Source: Oegoconia quadripuncta
Taxonomy: Eukaryota > Arthropoda > Insecta > Lepidoptera > Autostichidae
DNA: 64,000 nucleotides
Assembly (NCBI GenBank): GCA_949316235.1
Contig: OX438751.1
Location: 24,643,885 to 24,707,884 of the forward strand
Reading direction: 5' to 3'
The translations under genes were made by a program, and so were the position numbers. A model generated the notes under the pieces. The model saw only the letters and a list, made by a program, of their open reading frames with translations, was not told the DNA's origin and searched no databases. Positions 29,137 to 40,369 of the stretch are shown here, one piece after another; position 1 is the stretch's first letter; each line of letters opens with the position of its first letter.

Positions 29137-29250
29137 TTTTTTTTTTTATATGAGAGGGCGGCAAACGAGCATGCGGGTCACCTGATGGAAAGCAATCACC
29201 GCCGCCCATGGACACCCGCTACACCAAAAGGGTCAAAAACCCGAGATGCT
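29137..29250 (-). repeat. LINE 3' tail, leftward
   Basis: Inverted match to the tail at 19,610-19,687: ATATGAGAGGGCGGCAAACG, GGGTCACCTGATGGAAAGCA and CCGCCGCCCATGGACACC. Confidence 0.8.
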
Positions 29251-29654
29251 TGCTGGTGAAGAGTAAACATATGCATGCCCCTCATGCCATCCAACTTGGC
29301 CCTCACATGCAGGCAGTGAGATTCATCCAGGGTAGTCTACAATCCCTCTTGCTCAAATTTCATGACCAACTTCTTATTAGGTAACTACTCACCGGATTCT
29401 TCCAAGTATCGGTAATAATGGTAACAGTCACTCACGGTCGTTGTGTGCTAAGTGGTGGTCTATCTTCTCGGATGGCTGGTAGCAACGTGCTTGTTCATTA
29501 TGATGTGCAGACCTATTATTACTGTAAACTTCGTCACCGCGCCATTTCCGGCGATACCAGCGCTATGAGGTTCACTTCTTGTAGCAAACCGCACACCATG
29601 GTAGTCCTGTGACTTTCCACATTACAAATTCCGTCGCTAATTTATCGCTATCCG
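29251..29654. other. No gene supported
   Basis: Short frames only; no recognised motif. Confidence 0.4.
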
Positions 29655-29900
29655 TGACATATATACCAGATGAGTTTTTTTACCCTAAATAGGGTATATT
29701 AGGTAAGTGGAACGGAAGAAGATATTTTACAAAAACGCACGCGCCAGCAGTAAATTGATATTCGACTGGCGCGATTCGTAGGGTTCCTCTCATGTGAAAT
29801 TTATTTGGAACTCATATATTTTCCAAATTTTCTTTATATATTTAATTTAATAATGTAATTATGTGATAGACTACAAATGGCGACCGTCAAATGACACAAA
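29655..29900 (+). repeat. Interspersed repeat family G
   Basis: ACCAGATGAGTTTTTTTACC, TATATTAGGTAAGTGGAA, GGCGCGATTCGTAGGG and GGCGACCGTCAAATGAC. Confidence 0.65.
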
Positions 29901-30919
29901 TAACGCTTTATTCGGTAATGAATTCGGCAATTCGGAACATAACGAGTGATGTTGGATTTATGTTTTTATTTCTTATAATTTGTGCATTCCGAGTTTTAAA
30001 GCTTAATAATGGCAGAATATTGTGCAACAAAAGTCAGTGATGGTGTACAAGTGCAGGGAAGTGTAAATTAAAGTAACGAAGCTTTCGGCTTCCTACAAGA
30101 AGCCGTCAAAATGTTTCGTAGCTAGACTCTGTATACGCCAACGAATGACTTCTTTTGACTGAGACGGACTTCACTAAACTGAAGAAAAAAGAGAAATATG
30201 GCATGGCTGTATGGGCTTAAATCCGTTTGCATTCTCCGAGAGGACTGAATTGAAACAAACAAAAAGGCTGACGCTGCGCTTGCCTATGTATCGCCTTCAC
30301 TCTAGAAATTTTTGGCCACTGCCAATTTAACTACCTAATCTTTTGAGATTTGTCAAAGACCTTCGTTCTTCAACGGATCTCTTGATTCCTGATCCTGTGA
30401 ATCTTTATCTACTGATGCCTTCATTCCCAATTGGATCAAAGTGAAACACTGACCATCGCCCTGTCCATAGTCAGTTTCTGTCCCATTACGTACATGGCTA
30501 ATCCCAGCGGATGGTATTGAACGATTATAACAATGCACTAGAAAGAACATTGGCTGTGGTCCAACTCGGCTGCACGTAAGAGCTCCGCGATCACGCGATA
30601 TGGGGCCAGTTGGAAATCGAAAATCGATATGATAAAACTTTTATTTGATCAAATTTGAATAGACTTTAAACGGTGGAACGGGCATTGCACAAGTGAGGAC
30701 CCCTTAAATGGAATATTCGATATTCAGTGAGGTAATGTTGGCTGATGTATTGCTTTTGTCTGCAGTAACTTTAATGATGTAGAAGTTAAGAATCGATGTT
30801 ACGGCAACAGTATCGTTTCAACTTGAAAAGGCAAACAAGTTATTCTTGGGGAACAATGTTTGATTTTATAACAAACTCTCTACAAATATGTGAGCTCACG
30901 GTACGACAATCGAAAAATA
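29901..30919. other. No gene seen
   Basis: Non-coding, no recognised repeat. Short open frames lack motifs. Confidence 0.4.
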
Positions 30920-30935
30920 ATCACGAAACGAAAAA

Positions 30936-31001
<66 letters not shown>

Positions 31002-31130
31002 CGCGTGCGCGTGCGCGTGCGTGCGTGCGTGCGTGCGTGTGTGTGTGTGTGTATGTCCAGTCTTTATTCCGACGTATTTCTGTGATGCGTGGTCTGATTC
31101 TTGTGAGGCTTTGTATATTTAAGACTAAGA
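30920..31130 (+). repeat. Family E copy with expanded GT/GCGT microsatellite
   Basis: GT repeats (about 30,942-30,991), then GCGC/GCGT repeats and GT again to 31,052, followed by the family E phrases GTCCAGTCTTTATTCCGACG and TGATGCGTGGTCTGATT. The expansion sits where other copies read GTGTTGTGTGTGTG. Confidence 0.8.
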
Positions 31131-31522
31131 TTCTTATATATTTATATATAACTAGCAGCTGCCCGCGACTTCGTCCGCGTAGACTACATGAATCAACACT
31201 TTATTACTTTCCCACGGGAATACATTCAGCAGAAAAATTACCATGTAGAGTTTATCGATATCGATTTTATGGTTTTAACCCCCATTTCACAACCCAGGGG
31301 GTTGTTTTTCGAAAAATCTCAAAACACGTATTAGCTTATTTGTTCCTAGGAGTACTCTTAGTCGAAAATAGTCGAAATGTCCAAGTTATACTGTTTCTTC
31401 ATACAAACTTCCCCACCCCTGTTTCACCCCCTTAAAGGGTGAATTTTGAAAAATCCTTTCTTAGTGCTCCCCTAGACTTCGTAAGGAACCTACGTGCCAA
31501 ATTTGGAAACTCTATTCACCCC

Positions 31523-31810
31523 TTTGACTATGACCATGACTTTGACTAAAACTTTGACTATGATTTTGAGCCTTCGACTTTGAGCTTTCGACTTTGAGTC
31601 TTCGACTTTTAGCCTTCGACTTTGAGCCTTCGTCTTTGAGCCTTCGTCTTTGAGCCTTTGACTTTGAGCCTTCGACTTTGAGTCTTCGACTTTGAGCCTT
31701 CGACTTTGAGCCTTCGACTTTGAGCCTTCGAATTTGAGCTTTCGACTTTGAGCCTTCGACTTTGAATTTCGAATTTGAATCTTCGACATTGACTCTTCGA
31801 CTTCGACACC
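31523..31810. repeat. Minisatellite, 14-base unit CGACTTTGAGCCTT
   Basis: A short TTTGACTATGAC prelude then about 15 copies of the 14-mer with single-base variants. Because 14 is not a multiple of 3 and the unit lacks stops on the minus strand, all three leftward frames are open with the same peptide period; these frames are not genes. Confidence 0.9.
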
Positions 31811-32907
31811 AATTTGAATTTGTGATTTCAACCCCTACCACTATCGCAACCCGTAAGGGGTTAGCTTCAAAATAAATGTCATTTTCGCAATCAACGTCCC
31901 AAAAAACCTAAATAACGACACCAATATAGACTTTTTTGGTATCATCCCCCACCCCTATCTCACCCCTAGAGGGTTGGCTTAAAATAAATGTCATTTTCAT
32001 AATCAACATCCCAAAAAAACTAAATAACGACACCATTATCGATTATATGGTTTTAACCCCCATTTCACACCCCAGGTGGTTGTCCAATATTGACTTTTTT
32101 GGTAGCAACCCCCACCCCTATCTCAACCCTAGAGGGTTGGCTTAAAATAAATGTCATTTTCATAATCAACATCCCAAAAAACCTAAATAACGACACCAAT
32201 ATCGATTTTATGGTTTCAACCCCCATTTCACACCCCAGGGGGCTGTTTTTCGAAAAATCTCAACTCAGTCTTATCTCATTCTCTAACACCAAGGGGTTAG
32301 CTTTAAAACAAATGGCATTTTCGTAATCAACGTCCCAAAACACCTAAATAATCACACCAATATTCACTTTTTTGGTATCAACCCCCACGCCTATCTCAAC
32401 CCTAGAGGGTTAACTTAAAATAAATGTCATATTCATAATCAACATCCCATAAAATCTAACTAACGACACCATTATCGATTATATGGTTTTAGCCCCCATT
32501 TCACACCCCAGGAGGTTGTCCAATATATACTTTTTTGGTAGCAACCCCCACCCCTATCTCAACCCTAAAGGGTTAAATTAAAATAAATGTAATTTTCATA
32601 ATAAACATCCCATAAATCCTAAATAACGACACCGATATCGATTTTATGGTTTTAGCCCCATTTCACAACCCAGGGGGTTGTTTTTCGAAAAATCTCAAAA
32701 CACGTATTAGCTTATTTGTTCCTAGGAGTACTCTTGCGAAGTTTCGAGTCGAAAATAGTCGAAATGTCTAAGTTATACTGTTTCTTCATACAAACTTCCC
32801 ACCCCTGTTTCACCCCCTTAAAGGGTGAATTTTGAAAAATCCTTTCTTAGTGCTCCCCTAGACCTCGTAAGGAACCTACGTGCCAAATTTGGAAACTCTA
32901 TTCACCC

Positions 32908-33400
32908 CTTTGACTATGACTATGACTTTGACTAAAACTTTGACTATGACTTTGACTATGACATTGACTACGACTTTGACTTTGACTATGACTTTGATTA
33001 TGACTTTGACATTGACTATGACTTTGACTATGACTTCGACTATGACTTTGACTATGACTTTGCCTATGACTATGACTTTGACTATGACTTTGACTATGAA
33101 TTTTACTTTTCGACTTTGAGTCTTCGACTTTGAGTCTTCGACTTTGAGTCTTCGACTTTGAGCCTTCGACTTTGAGCCTTCGTCTTTGAGCCTTCGATTT
33201 TGAGCCTTCGACTTTGAGCCTTCGACTTTGAGCTTTCGACTTTGAGTCTTCGACTTTTAGCCTTCGACTTTGAGCCTTCGACTTTCAGCCTTCGAATTTG
33301 AGCCTTCGTCTTTGAGCCTTCGAATTTGAGCCTTCGACTTTGATTTTCGAATTTGAATCTTCGACATTGACTCTTCGACTTTGACTCTTCGACTTCGACA
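32908..33400. repeat. Minisatellite: TTTGACTATGAC block then 14-base units
   Basis: Bases 32,908-33,105 are about 12-base ACTTTGACTATG units; 33,107-33,400 are 14-base CGACTTTGAGCCTT units. Second occurrence of the array after the second anchor block. Confidence 0.9.
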
Positions 33401-33701
33401 CCAATTTGAATTTGTGATTTCAACCCCTACCACTATCGCAACCCGTAAGGGGTTAGCTTCAAAATAAATGTCATTTTCGCAATCAACGTCCCAAAAAACC
33501 TAAATAACGACACCAATATAGACTTTTTGGTATCATCCCCCACCCCTATCTCACCCCTAGAGGGTTGGCTTAAAATAAATGTCATTTTCATAATCAACAT
33601 CCCAAAAAATCTAAATAACGACACCATTATCGATTATATGGTTTTAACCCCCATTTCACACCCCAGGGGGTTGTCCAATATTGACTTTTTTGGTAGCAAC
33701 C

Positions 33702-33966
33702 CAAATGTGTTGGGGTTTCCGGGTCAGTACGCTTTGACCTCATCTTCACTTAACATCAGGTGTGATTAAACGTCAAGTACGAACCCGTCGTGCATAATAA
33801 AAAAGGTTTCAAAGGAAGGAGGACCCATATTCGTAGTAAGAGTGAATAGAAAAAATTGGCTACTCATTATATTTCAATAATTTCATTTGAAATAGGCACT
33901 ACCTGTTATAATCGGAACTGGTAAGAAAGAGTAATGTAATTTTAGGTTGTTTCTATGTGCCTAGTT
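33702..33966 (+). mobile_element. SINE family A 3' part plus unrelated sequence inserted in the composite
   Basis: AAATGTGTTGGGGTTTCCGG through AACCCGTCGTGCATAATAAA is SINE A tail; 33,810-33,966 is unique. The composite resumes at CACTATCGCAACCCGTAAGG. Confidence 0.75.
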
Positions 33967-34790
33967 TCACTATCGCAACCCGTAAGGGGTTAGCTTCAAA
34001 ATAAATGTCATTTTCGCAATCAACGTCCCAAAAAACCTAAATAACGACACCAATATAGACTTTTTTGGTATCATCCCCCACCCCTATCTCACCCCTAGAG
34101 GGTTGGCTTAAAATAAATGTCATTTTCATAATCAACATCCCAAAAAACCTAAATAACGACACCAATATCGATTTTATGGTTTCAACCCCCATTTCACACC
34201 CCAGGGGGCTGTTTTTCGAAAAATCTCAACTCACCCTTATCGCATTCTCTAACCCCAAGGGGTTAGCTTCAAAACAAATGGCATTTTCGTAATCAACGTC
34301 CCAAAAAACCTAAATAATGACACCAATATTGACTTTTTTGGTATCAACCCCCACCCCTATCTCAACCCTAGAGGGTTAACTTAAAATAAATGTCATTTTC
34401 AAAATCAACATCCCATAAAACCTAAATAACGACACCAATATCGATTTTACGGTTTTAACCCCCATTTCACAACCCAGGGGGTTGTTTTTCGAAAAATCTC
34501 AAAACACGTATTAGCTTATTTGTTTCTAGGAGTACTCTTGCGAAGTTTCGAGTCGAAAATAGTCGAAATGTCCAAGTTATACTGTTTCTTCATACAAACT
34601 TCCCACCCCTGTTTCACCCCCTTAAAGGGTGAATTTTGAAAAATCCTTTCTTAGTGCTCCCCTAGACCTCGTAAGCAACCTACGTGCCAAATTTGGAAAC
34701 TCTAGATCCAGCGGTTTGGCCTGTGCGTTGATATGTCAGTCAGTCAGTCAGTCAGTCAGTCAGCTTCTTCCTTTATATATTTAGATATTA

Positions 34791-35754
34791 TATATTATAA
34801 ATAATATAATCATTTATTTTCTCCATTTATAGTTATACTAGCTTTATCGCGAAAATTAGTAGCTGGAACTACTCTTAATCTCACGGAACAAATATTTTGT
34901 TAGAGATTATTTGTACGTGTCGTTTCCAATTCAAAAATATAATCGAGCCAGTATCATTAGAAATTAAAGATTTGGACAATAAAGACACCCATGACAATAT
35001 CACCTTACATAAGCTACTATAGCTTTATTTTATTTGCAGCATCTAGCTGTTATGAAGACTGACAATGCCTGTTTAAAACAGCTACATTACATATTTAATG
35101 TGAAACACTCATTTCACGAGTCTCATTTTTTTTATATCGACATGCACGAAGTCGCTGCAAAAGTTAGTCTTACATAAATCAAAGTCAGCGCTGTTTAATA
35201 ATAAATATCCATTTTACACTCCTTCCACGTACATCGAAATCAACTATTTATCACTTACAAGCCTTACAACACTTCCAAGTGGAAACTTCCCAGTAACTTT
35301 TATGTAACGTCTATTAGACTTTGACCTATATCAGTCTGTTCCTGATCCAACTCAACAGGATTATGAGCTCGGGGCTCTCAATTAGTGGCTATTGAACCGT
35401 TCCCGTTTCTATTTCTAAGATTATTGAGGAACTTTTGGGAGTTTGTTCGGAAGGTATTTCTTGCAAACTTGGCCTTACTTTTGTTTGGTACCTGTAACTC
35501 TGCATATTGTTGTTTTAATTGTGCTTATCTTTGGAGATTATTAATGTATACTTTATTTAACACCTATGGAGTATAGCAGATTCAGCATAGCGGGTACACG
35601 TACTTACATGCACTCGTAGTTGTAGGGGTTGTAATTGAAAACCAATGTTTTGCTCTTTGAGTGAGATACCACACTGAGTTTATGGCTCATTTGGCGCAGA
35701 CGGATGAGGATTGTGGAGAATTGTTACCATTTCTAAACGACACGAACCTAACCA
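34791..35754. other. No gene seen
   Basis: AT-rich, non-coding; no repeat recognised. Confidence 0.4.
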
Positions 35755-35900
35755 TCCAAACAATATCAGCGAAACCAACGCTTGCGGGTTCGAATGTTTG
35801 TCATGGCTGTTTATAATATTTACGTATGTTTATCCGTTATCTACTACCCACAGTACAAGCTTTGCTTAGTTCGGGACAAGATTGGTCTAAGGGTCCGAAA
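35755..35900 (+). repeat. SINE family B1, rightward, damaged
   Basis: GCGAAACCAACGCTTGCGGG, TTATCCGTTATCTAC and ACAAGCTTTGCTTAGTTCGG match the full copy at 43,401, with the A-box part lost. Confidence 0.65.
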
Positions 35901-35989
35901 TATTTATATTTACTAAGTGTTATTTATATTGTTTCTTGGTCTTTATCTGTTTATAATTGTGTATTTTTCATGAAGACGGTAGCAAAAAT

Positions 35990-36200
35990 AAATACCCTGT
36001 CTTCACCCAACGGAAAACGACTATGGGTTAGGTGTATGACGGTGTTGTGTGTGTGTTTGTCGGTCCAGTTTTTGTCCGATGAGTAACTCAGTAATGTGTA
36101 GTCCGATTTGTGTACGGAAGGCTAAACGAGGGGACAGATTATTAGAAATATTTGATGAAAGTCAGTTAACCCGTGTCGATGATATTTGCTTTTAACAGAG
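35990..36200 (+). repeat. Interspersed repeat family E
   Basis: CCAACGGAAAACGACTATGG, GACGGTGTTGTGTGTGTG, GGCTAAACGAGGGGACAG and GTGTCGATGATATTTGC. Confidence 0.7.
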
Positions 36201-36789
36201 TTGTTCGGTGCATTTGGATGCTATCATACTTTTTCGGAGGTTATCTAAACCTTCAATGTATAGTGGTCGTAATCCATTTATGTAATAGATAATTTATGCA
36301 ATAGGTAACTAAATAATAATAGCTGAAAATAATAAAGAACCACTAGAACGCTCTTAAAGTCGCATACTAATTTTCACCAAATGAAAACCTCATCCATTAA
36401 CAACACTGTAGACTTCCTTCAAACTTGCATAGATTAAGCGTCTAAACTAGACAGTTTCCACAACCTATCAGGCCAACGGATGAGCCTAGGCAGAGTTAGC
36501 TCCAGAACAACTTATTTCTCAAGTTTGGCCGAGTATTGATTTTGCACGATCGCGTGCCACTGCCTGGAACGAAGCCAACCGCATTCAACGCCCGTCCATC
36601 ATCGCCTGGTAATTACTACCACTAAGCACGCCGAAAGACACTTTCTAAACATAAAAGCGGCCTACGGCAATACAAATTGTAGTAGGTCGGAAGACTTTAG
36701 CTCGATATACGGCGGATAATGGCCGGGATGCAAATACAGTGTATGGAATGTTATGACAGTAGATCCGTAAGCTCCTATCCCAATTATGC
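36201..36789. other. No gene seen
   Basis: Non-coding; no repeat recognised. Confidence 0.4.
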
Positions 36790-36872
36790 GATGTTATCTT
36801 CCACCTTCGACCTCATCTTCACTTAAGGTCAAGTACCACCCCGTTATGCATAAAAAAAAAAAAAAAAAAAAA
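36790..36872 (+). repeat. SINE family A tail with long A-run
   Basis: CTTCCACCTTCGACCTCATC, a small internal deletion, then CCCGTTATGCATAAAA and an A-run to 36,872. Confidence 0.75.
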
Positions 36873-36902
36873 GTTATTTGAAGTGAATAATGGATTCTAG
36901 AG

Positions 36903-37020
36903 AAACATAGACATTATCCATTCTAGTCACACCACACATCCATCTTAGCATTCTCATCTCTGCCACAAGCATTCTACTTTCATCAGTCTCTTTCGTTGTC
37001 CAACATTCAGATCTATACAT
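36903..37020 (-). pseudogene. RTE-like LINE reverse-transcriptase fragment
   Basis: Leftward frame MYRSECWTTKETDESRML, then VAEMRMLRWMCGVTRMDN, a very common segment just after the RT domain in moth endonuclease-reverse transcriptases. About 39 codons, no stop inside. Probably the same family as 60,035-60,256. Confidence 0.8.
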
Positions 37021-37189
37021 GATGAGAGATAGCTACTTAATAATAATAATACACAAACAAACAACAATTTCCTTACAGATATCTACTACTACTAAAAAAA
37101 AACAGTTATCTACTAGGAAAATTAAATCCTCAGAGATAATAAATAATAATAATGATTAATGTCTTTGCACATACACACAACGCCTATTG

Positions 37190-37330
37190 TACATCCTATA
37201 TCTAGTATGTATTTGACTTTTATGTGTACTCGTGTGCAATAAATTATAAGATAAATAAATAAAACGCCATCTAGTTCCACACTAAGCAACTAGGCTTGTA
37301 TTATAGATACCAGATGGTTGATAAACTACA
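37190..37330 (+). repeat. LINE 3' end followed by SINE family B2 tail
   Basis: CATCCTATATCTAGTATGTA, GTGTGCAATAAATTATAAG and an ATAAATAA tail, then CGCCATCTAGTTCCACACTA. The LINE part is repeated at 37,848-37,918. Confidence 0.65.
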
Positions 37331-37847
37331 CAAAATACATTATTATTATTATATTATTAAAGACGAGCAGCATTACTTCTGGTATGTCTATATCACAGAT
37401 TTGGAGTTCATTATGTTGTTATTCAGTCAATATTTTTTTTTAAATTATCCAATCAATTATCAAATAAATCAATCCAAAAATCAAATAAAAATTATACAAT
37501 CCAATGCATAATAATATTGTGTATGTTTATATGACAGACTTGTATGTTTAGTGTATGTATATATTATATGTAAGTATATATTTATTTGTTAAAAAGATAC
37601 AGGCATTCCTCATTTATTTCATAATTAAAACCTATGTACGTATTTTATTTTATATTAAATAGGTATTTATTCTATTGTATTTGAAGTATTATCATTATTA
37701 TAGTCTTTTTGATTTTAAGCTGATTATGAACACATTTTTCTCAGTGCACGTATGTATGTCTATCCTATCGAACATGTTTTCCTTCACATTTGCAGGGTCT
37801 TGCTGGAAGAAATCTCTTTTTAGAGATAAGCTAGTGCCTTTTGTACA
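37331..37847. other. No gene seen
   Basis: AT-rich, non-coding. Confidence 0.4.
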
Positions 37848-37985
37848 TCCTATATCTAGTATGTATTTGACCTTTATGTGTACTCGTGTGCAATAAATTA
37901 TAAAATAAATAAATAAAAATCTATTCTTGAACGAATTCACTGATTGGGCGGACATAACCTCTTCCGGCAGCTTATTCCAGGCCTG
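37848..37985. pseudogene. LINE 3' end (+) abutting a reverse-transcriptase C-terminal fragment (-)
   Basis: 37,848-37,918 repeats the LINE tail of 37,190. Leftward over 37,918-37,983 the translation is AWNKLPEEVMSAQSVNSFKN, the C-terminal signature of CR1-like LINEs. Confidence 0.65.
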
Positions 37986-38039
37986 AACAATATATATATA
38001 AAAAACATCCATAACTCGGGAACACATGTCTGCATTCAT

Positions 38040-38115
38040 CATACAAACATATGCCCCTAGCGGGATTCGAACCCGCGGACTTTTGGTATAGCAGCAGAGT
38101 TATACTAACCTCTAC
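38040..38115 (-). repeat. SINE family B2 head, leftward
   Basis: ATATGCCCCTAGCGGGATTC then GAACCCGCGG and a diverged A-box region. Confidence 0.7.
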
Positions 38116-38358
38116 ACTAAACACAGAGACAGCTAGCTTCTCCAAGGAATAGATTTTCCCTTGTATATAACTGTAAAAAATTACAGTTACCCGTGAAGAG
38201 AATAAAGTCCTTAGAGATAACTAATTATCTCTGAGGAAAGAAAATCTTCAAAGATAACCAGTTATCTAGTCATGGTTAACTACAAAGAACAAGGGAACCA
38301 AAAAGGACTGGATTCGAACGGAAATTACCCTAGTATTTTTTAACACTCGTGTTAAACT
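38100..38358 (+). repeat. Block X copy 1 (GATAAC-rich), paralogue of 43,148-43,400
   Basis: About 240 bases nearly identical to 43,160-43,400. It contains hairpins such as AGAGATAACTAATTATCTCT and repeated GATAAC/GTTATC pairs. Both copies lie right of a B2 head and are followed at once by a SINE. Confidence 0.8.
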
Positions 38359-38369
38359 TTAAACCGGTT

Positions 38370-38490
38370 ATCAGAGATAATATAGCCAGTTCCCCAAATA
38401 AGATGGGGTTTCCGGGTCAGTACGCTTCCATCTTCGGCCTCATCTTCACTTAACACTTGAGGGCAAGTGCTAACCCTTTGAGCATAAATA
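38370..38490 (+). mobile_element. SINE family A 3' part
   Basis: GGGTCAGTACGCTTCCATCT, CTCATCTTCACTTAACACTT and an A-rich end. Confidence 0.8.
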
Positions 38491-38995
38491 AAAAAGAAAA
38501 CGTTTTGCGTTTAGTTTTACTTTGGTAACGTCAACGCTTCAATCTTTCAGAAAAAATGGCGCTATACCATTTTTTACATCAGCTAAACCAAATCTAAATC
38601 AAAAACATTCGGAAACCGTTGTAAAATGGCTGTCGATAATTATAATGATGATTTACTATACCAACACCATTTTCACTGGAAACCCAAATTGGTTCGTGCA
38701 AACAATTGGAATATGATGTTGTTAGAACCTTGTTTGTATTTGAGATAGATGCCTACTTTGTTGTTTCAAGCATAATGAAACAGTGTCTACTTTGTCCAAA
38801 TACAGCTTTGCGTGCAAACGCTTCAGATAGTTCCAAGTAGCGTTAATGTCTCACAAATGCCTGCAATGGCTTTCATACGGTTGGTCAAAGTATTTATGTA
38901 TATTCGGATTAGTTAAACAGTCAAAATATCTGACTAGTCTAGTCAAAGTAAACGGTTTGAGATAGGTGCTGTGAAATTAATTGCAAATGTTTAGT
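38491..38995. other. No gene seen
   Basis: Non-coding. Confidence 0.4.
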
Positions 38996-38999
38996 TTTC

Positions 39000-39620
39000 T
39001 ATTTATAGTATCCACTTTCATGCTACAAATTGTACGTAGTCGTTAAACATGGAAAGTTTTAATTCACGAAATATTTTTTTTTAAAGCCCAATAAAACTGT
39101 TTTGCGGCAAAGCCAAACGGAGGGTAATTCATTCATTTTATTTTCCAGACAATAACGTCCATCTTTGTTAGTACAGTCACCTATAACTATGTTAATAAAC
39201 AGTGGTAGATGTCCGCCTGGTTAGCTAGCACCATCTTATCTATATCTGCCGCCAAGCAGCAATGTTAATAGCATTGTTGTGTTCCGGTTGTCAGAGATAA
39301 GATAGCCAGTCCCCCAAATGTGTTGGGGTTTCCGGGTCAGTACGCTTCTACCTTCGACCTCATCTTCACTTAACATCAGGTGTGATTGAGGTCAAGTACC
39401 AACCCGTTGTGCATAAAAAAAAGCCATTGAAAATTTAAAATAACAATTATAAATTCTAATGGCAATTGAAAAATTAAAACATAAAAAAATCTAAATTGAC
39501 ACATTTTTTTTTGTTTTATTTTATCTTTGCACAGATAAACAGCACCATCTAGGTCCACAGTAAGCATCTAGGCTTGTGTTATAGATACCAGATGGTTGAT
39601 AAACTACACCAATACATTTT
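39000..39620 (+). repeat. Block Y copy 1, paralogue of 42,630-43,020, with SINE A inserted
   Basis: CGTAGTCGTTAAACATGGAA, GGAGGGTAATTCATTC and GTTAGTACAGTCACCTATAA recur in order at 42,645-42,815. A 214-base SINE A segment (39,210-39,423) interrupts this copy only. Confidence 0.85.
39210..39423 (+). mobile_element. SINE family A, 5'-truncated, with paralogous empty site
   Basis: Begins TGTCCGCCTGGTTAGCTAGC and ends TTGTGCATAAAAAAAAG. The second copy of the flank at 42,811-42,830 reads straight through, giving the pre-insertion sequence. Confidence 0.9.
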
Positions 39621-39654
39621 TTTATTTTAAAATATATACATGTATAATATAATA

Positions 39655-39945
39655 ATAATAAATGAATATTTCGGACACTTACACCAATCATCTAGTCCCA
39701 AACTAAGCAATGCTTGTGCTATGGATACTAGATAACGGATAAAGATACATAAACATTAATATAAATATCCATGACTCGGGAATAAATGTTCGTATTCATT
39801 AAATGTATAAATGAAATACATCCATAACTCGGGAACACATGTCTGTATTCATCATACAAATATATGCCCCTAGCGGGATTCGAACCCGCGACCATTTGGT
39901 GTTTAGCAGAGTTTCTAACCACTACACCAAACAGGTCGTCAAACA
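39655..39945 (-). mobile_element. SINE family B, two leftward copies overlapping in structure
   Basis: B1 tail (ACTTACACCAATCATCTAGT, GGATACTAGATAACGGAT) followed by a B2-like body and head (CCATAACTCGGGAACACATG, TAGCGGGATTCGAACCCG, CACTACACCAAACAGGTCGT). Confidence 0.8.
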
Positions 39946-40099
39946 TTGAAAGTGAATTATATTAATTTGAAATTATTTTGAATGCATTGTGGGGGCAGAG
40001 TGAACAGTGTCATCACTAAGCCGACCAACTCAGCCAGTTTATGTATAAGAAGAATTTACAAACAAATTGTTATGTAAATAAAAATAAAAAAATAAATAA

Positions 40100-40365
40100 A
40101 ATATCCTTAGACATACACACAGCGCCATCTAGTTCCACACTAAGCAACTATAGGCTTGTGTTGTGGACACCAGGAGGCTGGTAAACTACATAAATACTTT
40201 TTTTTTTTGTAAATAAATACTTATTATAAATGAAAACATCCATAACTCGGGTACACATGTCCGTATTCATCACACAAACATATGCCCCTTCTCATATTCG
40301 AACACGCAACCTTTTGGTATAGTGGCCATAGTTGCTAACCACTACACCAAACAGGTCGTCTATAC
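40100..40365 (-). mobile_element. SINE family B2, near full length, leftward
   Basis: Tail ACACAGCGCCATCTAGTTCC at left, body CCATAACTCGGGTACACATG, head ending CACTACACCAAACAGGTCGT at right. Confidence 0.8.
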
Positions 40366-40369
40366 TTAA

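Larger units (their letters stand above)
31152..34790 (+). mobile_element. Arthropod interspersed element enlarged by internal tandem repeats
   Basis: Begins CTAGCAGCTGCCCGCGACTT and ends with GTCA repeats and CTTTATATATTTAGAT, the same ends as the 235-base units at 55,769-56,238, but about 15 times longer. The inside is three rounds of an anchor block (31,271-31,513; 32,648-32,899; 34,451-34,704), several imperfect units of about 110 bases built on TTAGCTTCAAAATAAATGTC and CACCCCTATCTCAACCCTAG, two minisatellites, and one foreign insertion. No protein-coding gene. Confidence 0.75.

Noticed and set aside
30796..31435. Long open frames of alternating Cys-Val and Arg-Ala residues
   Set aside because: They are translations of the GT/GCGT microsatellite; no start context, no conserved flanks.
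31490..33423. Lysine/arginine/serine-rich leftward open frames
   Set aside because: Products of the 14-base minisatellite, open in all three frames with the same peptide; not evidence of a gene.
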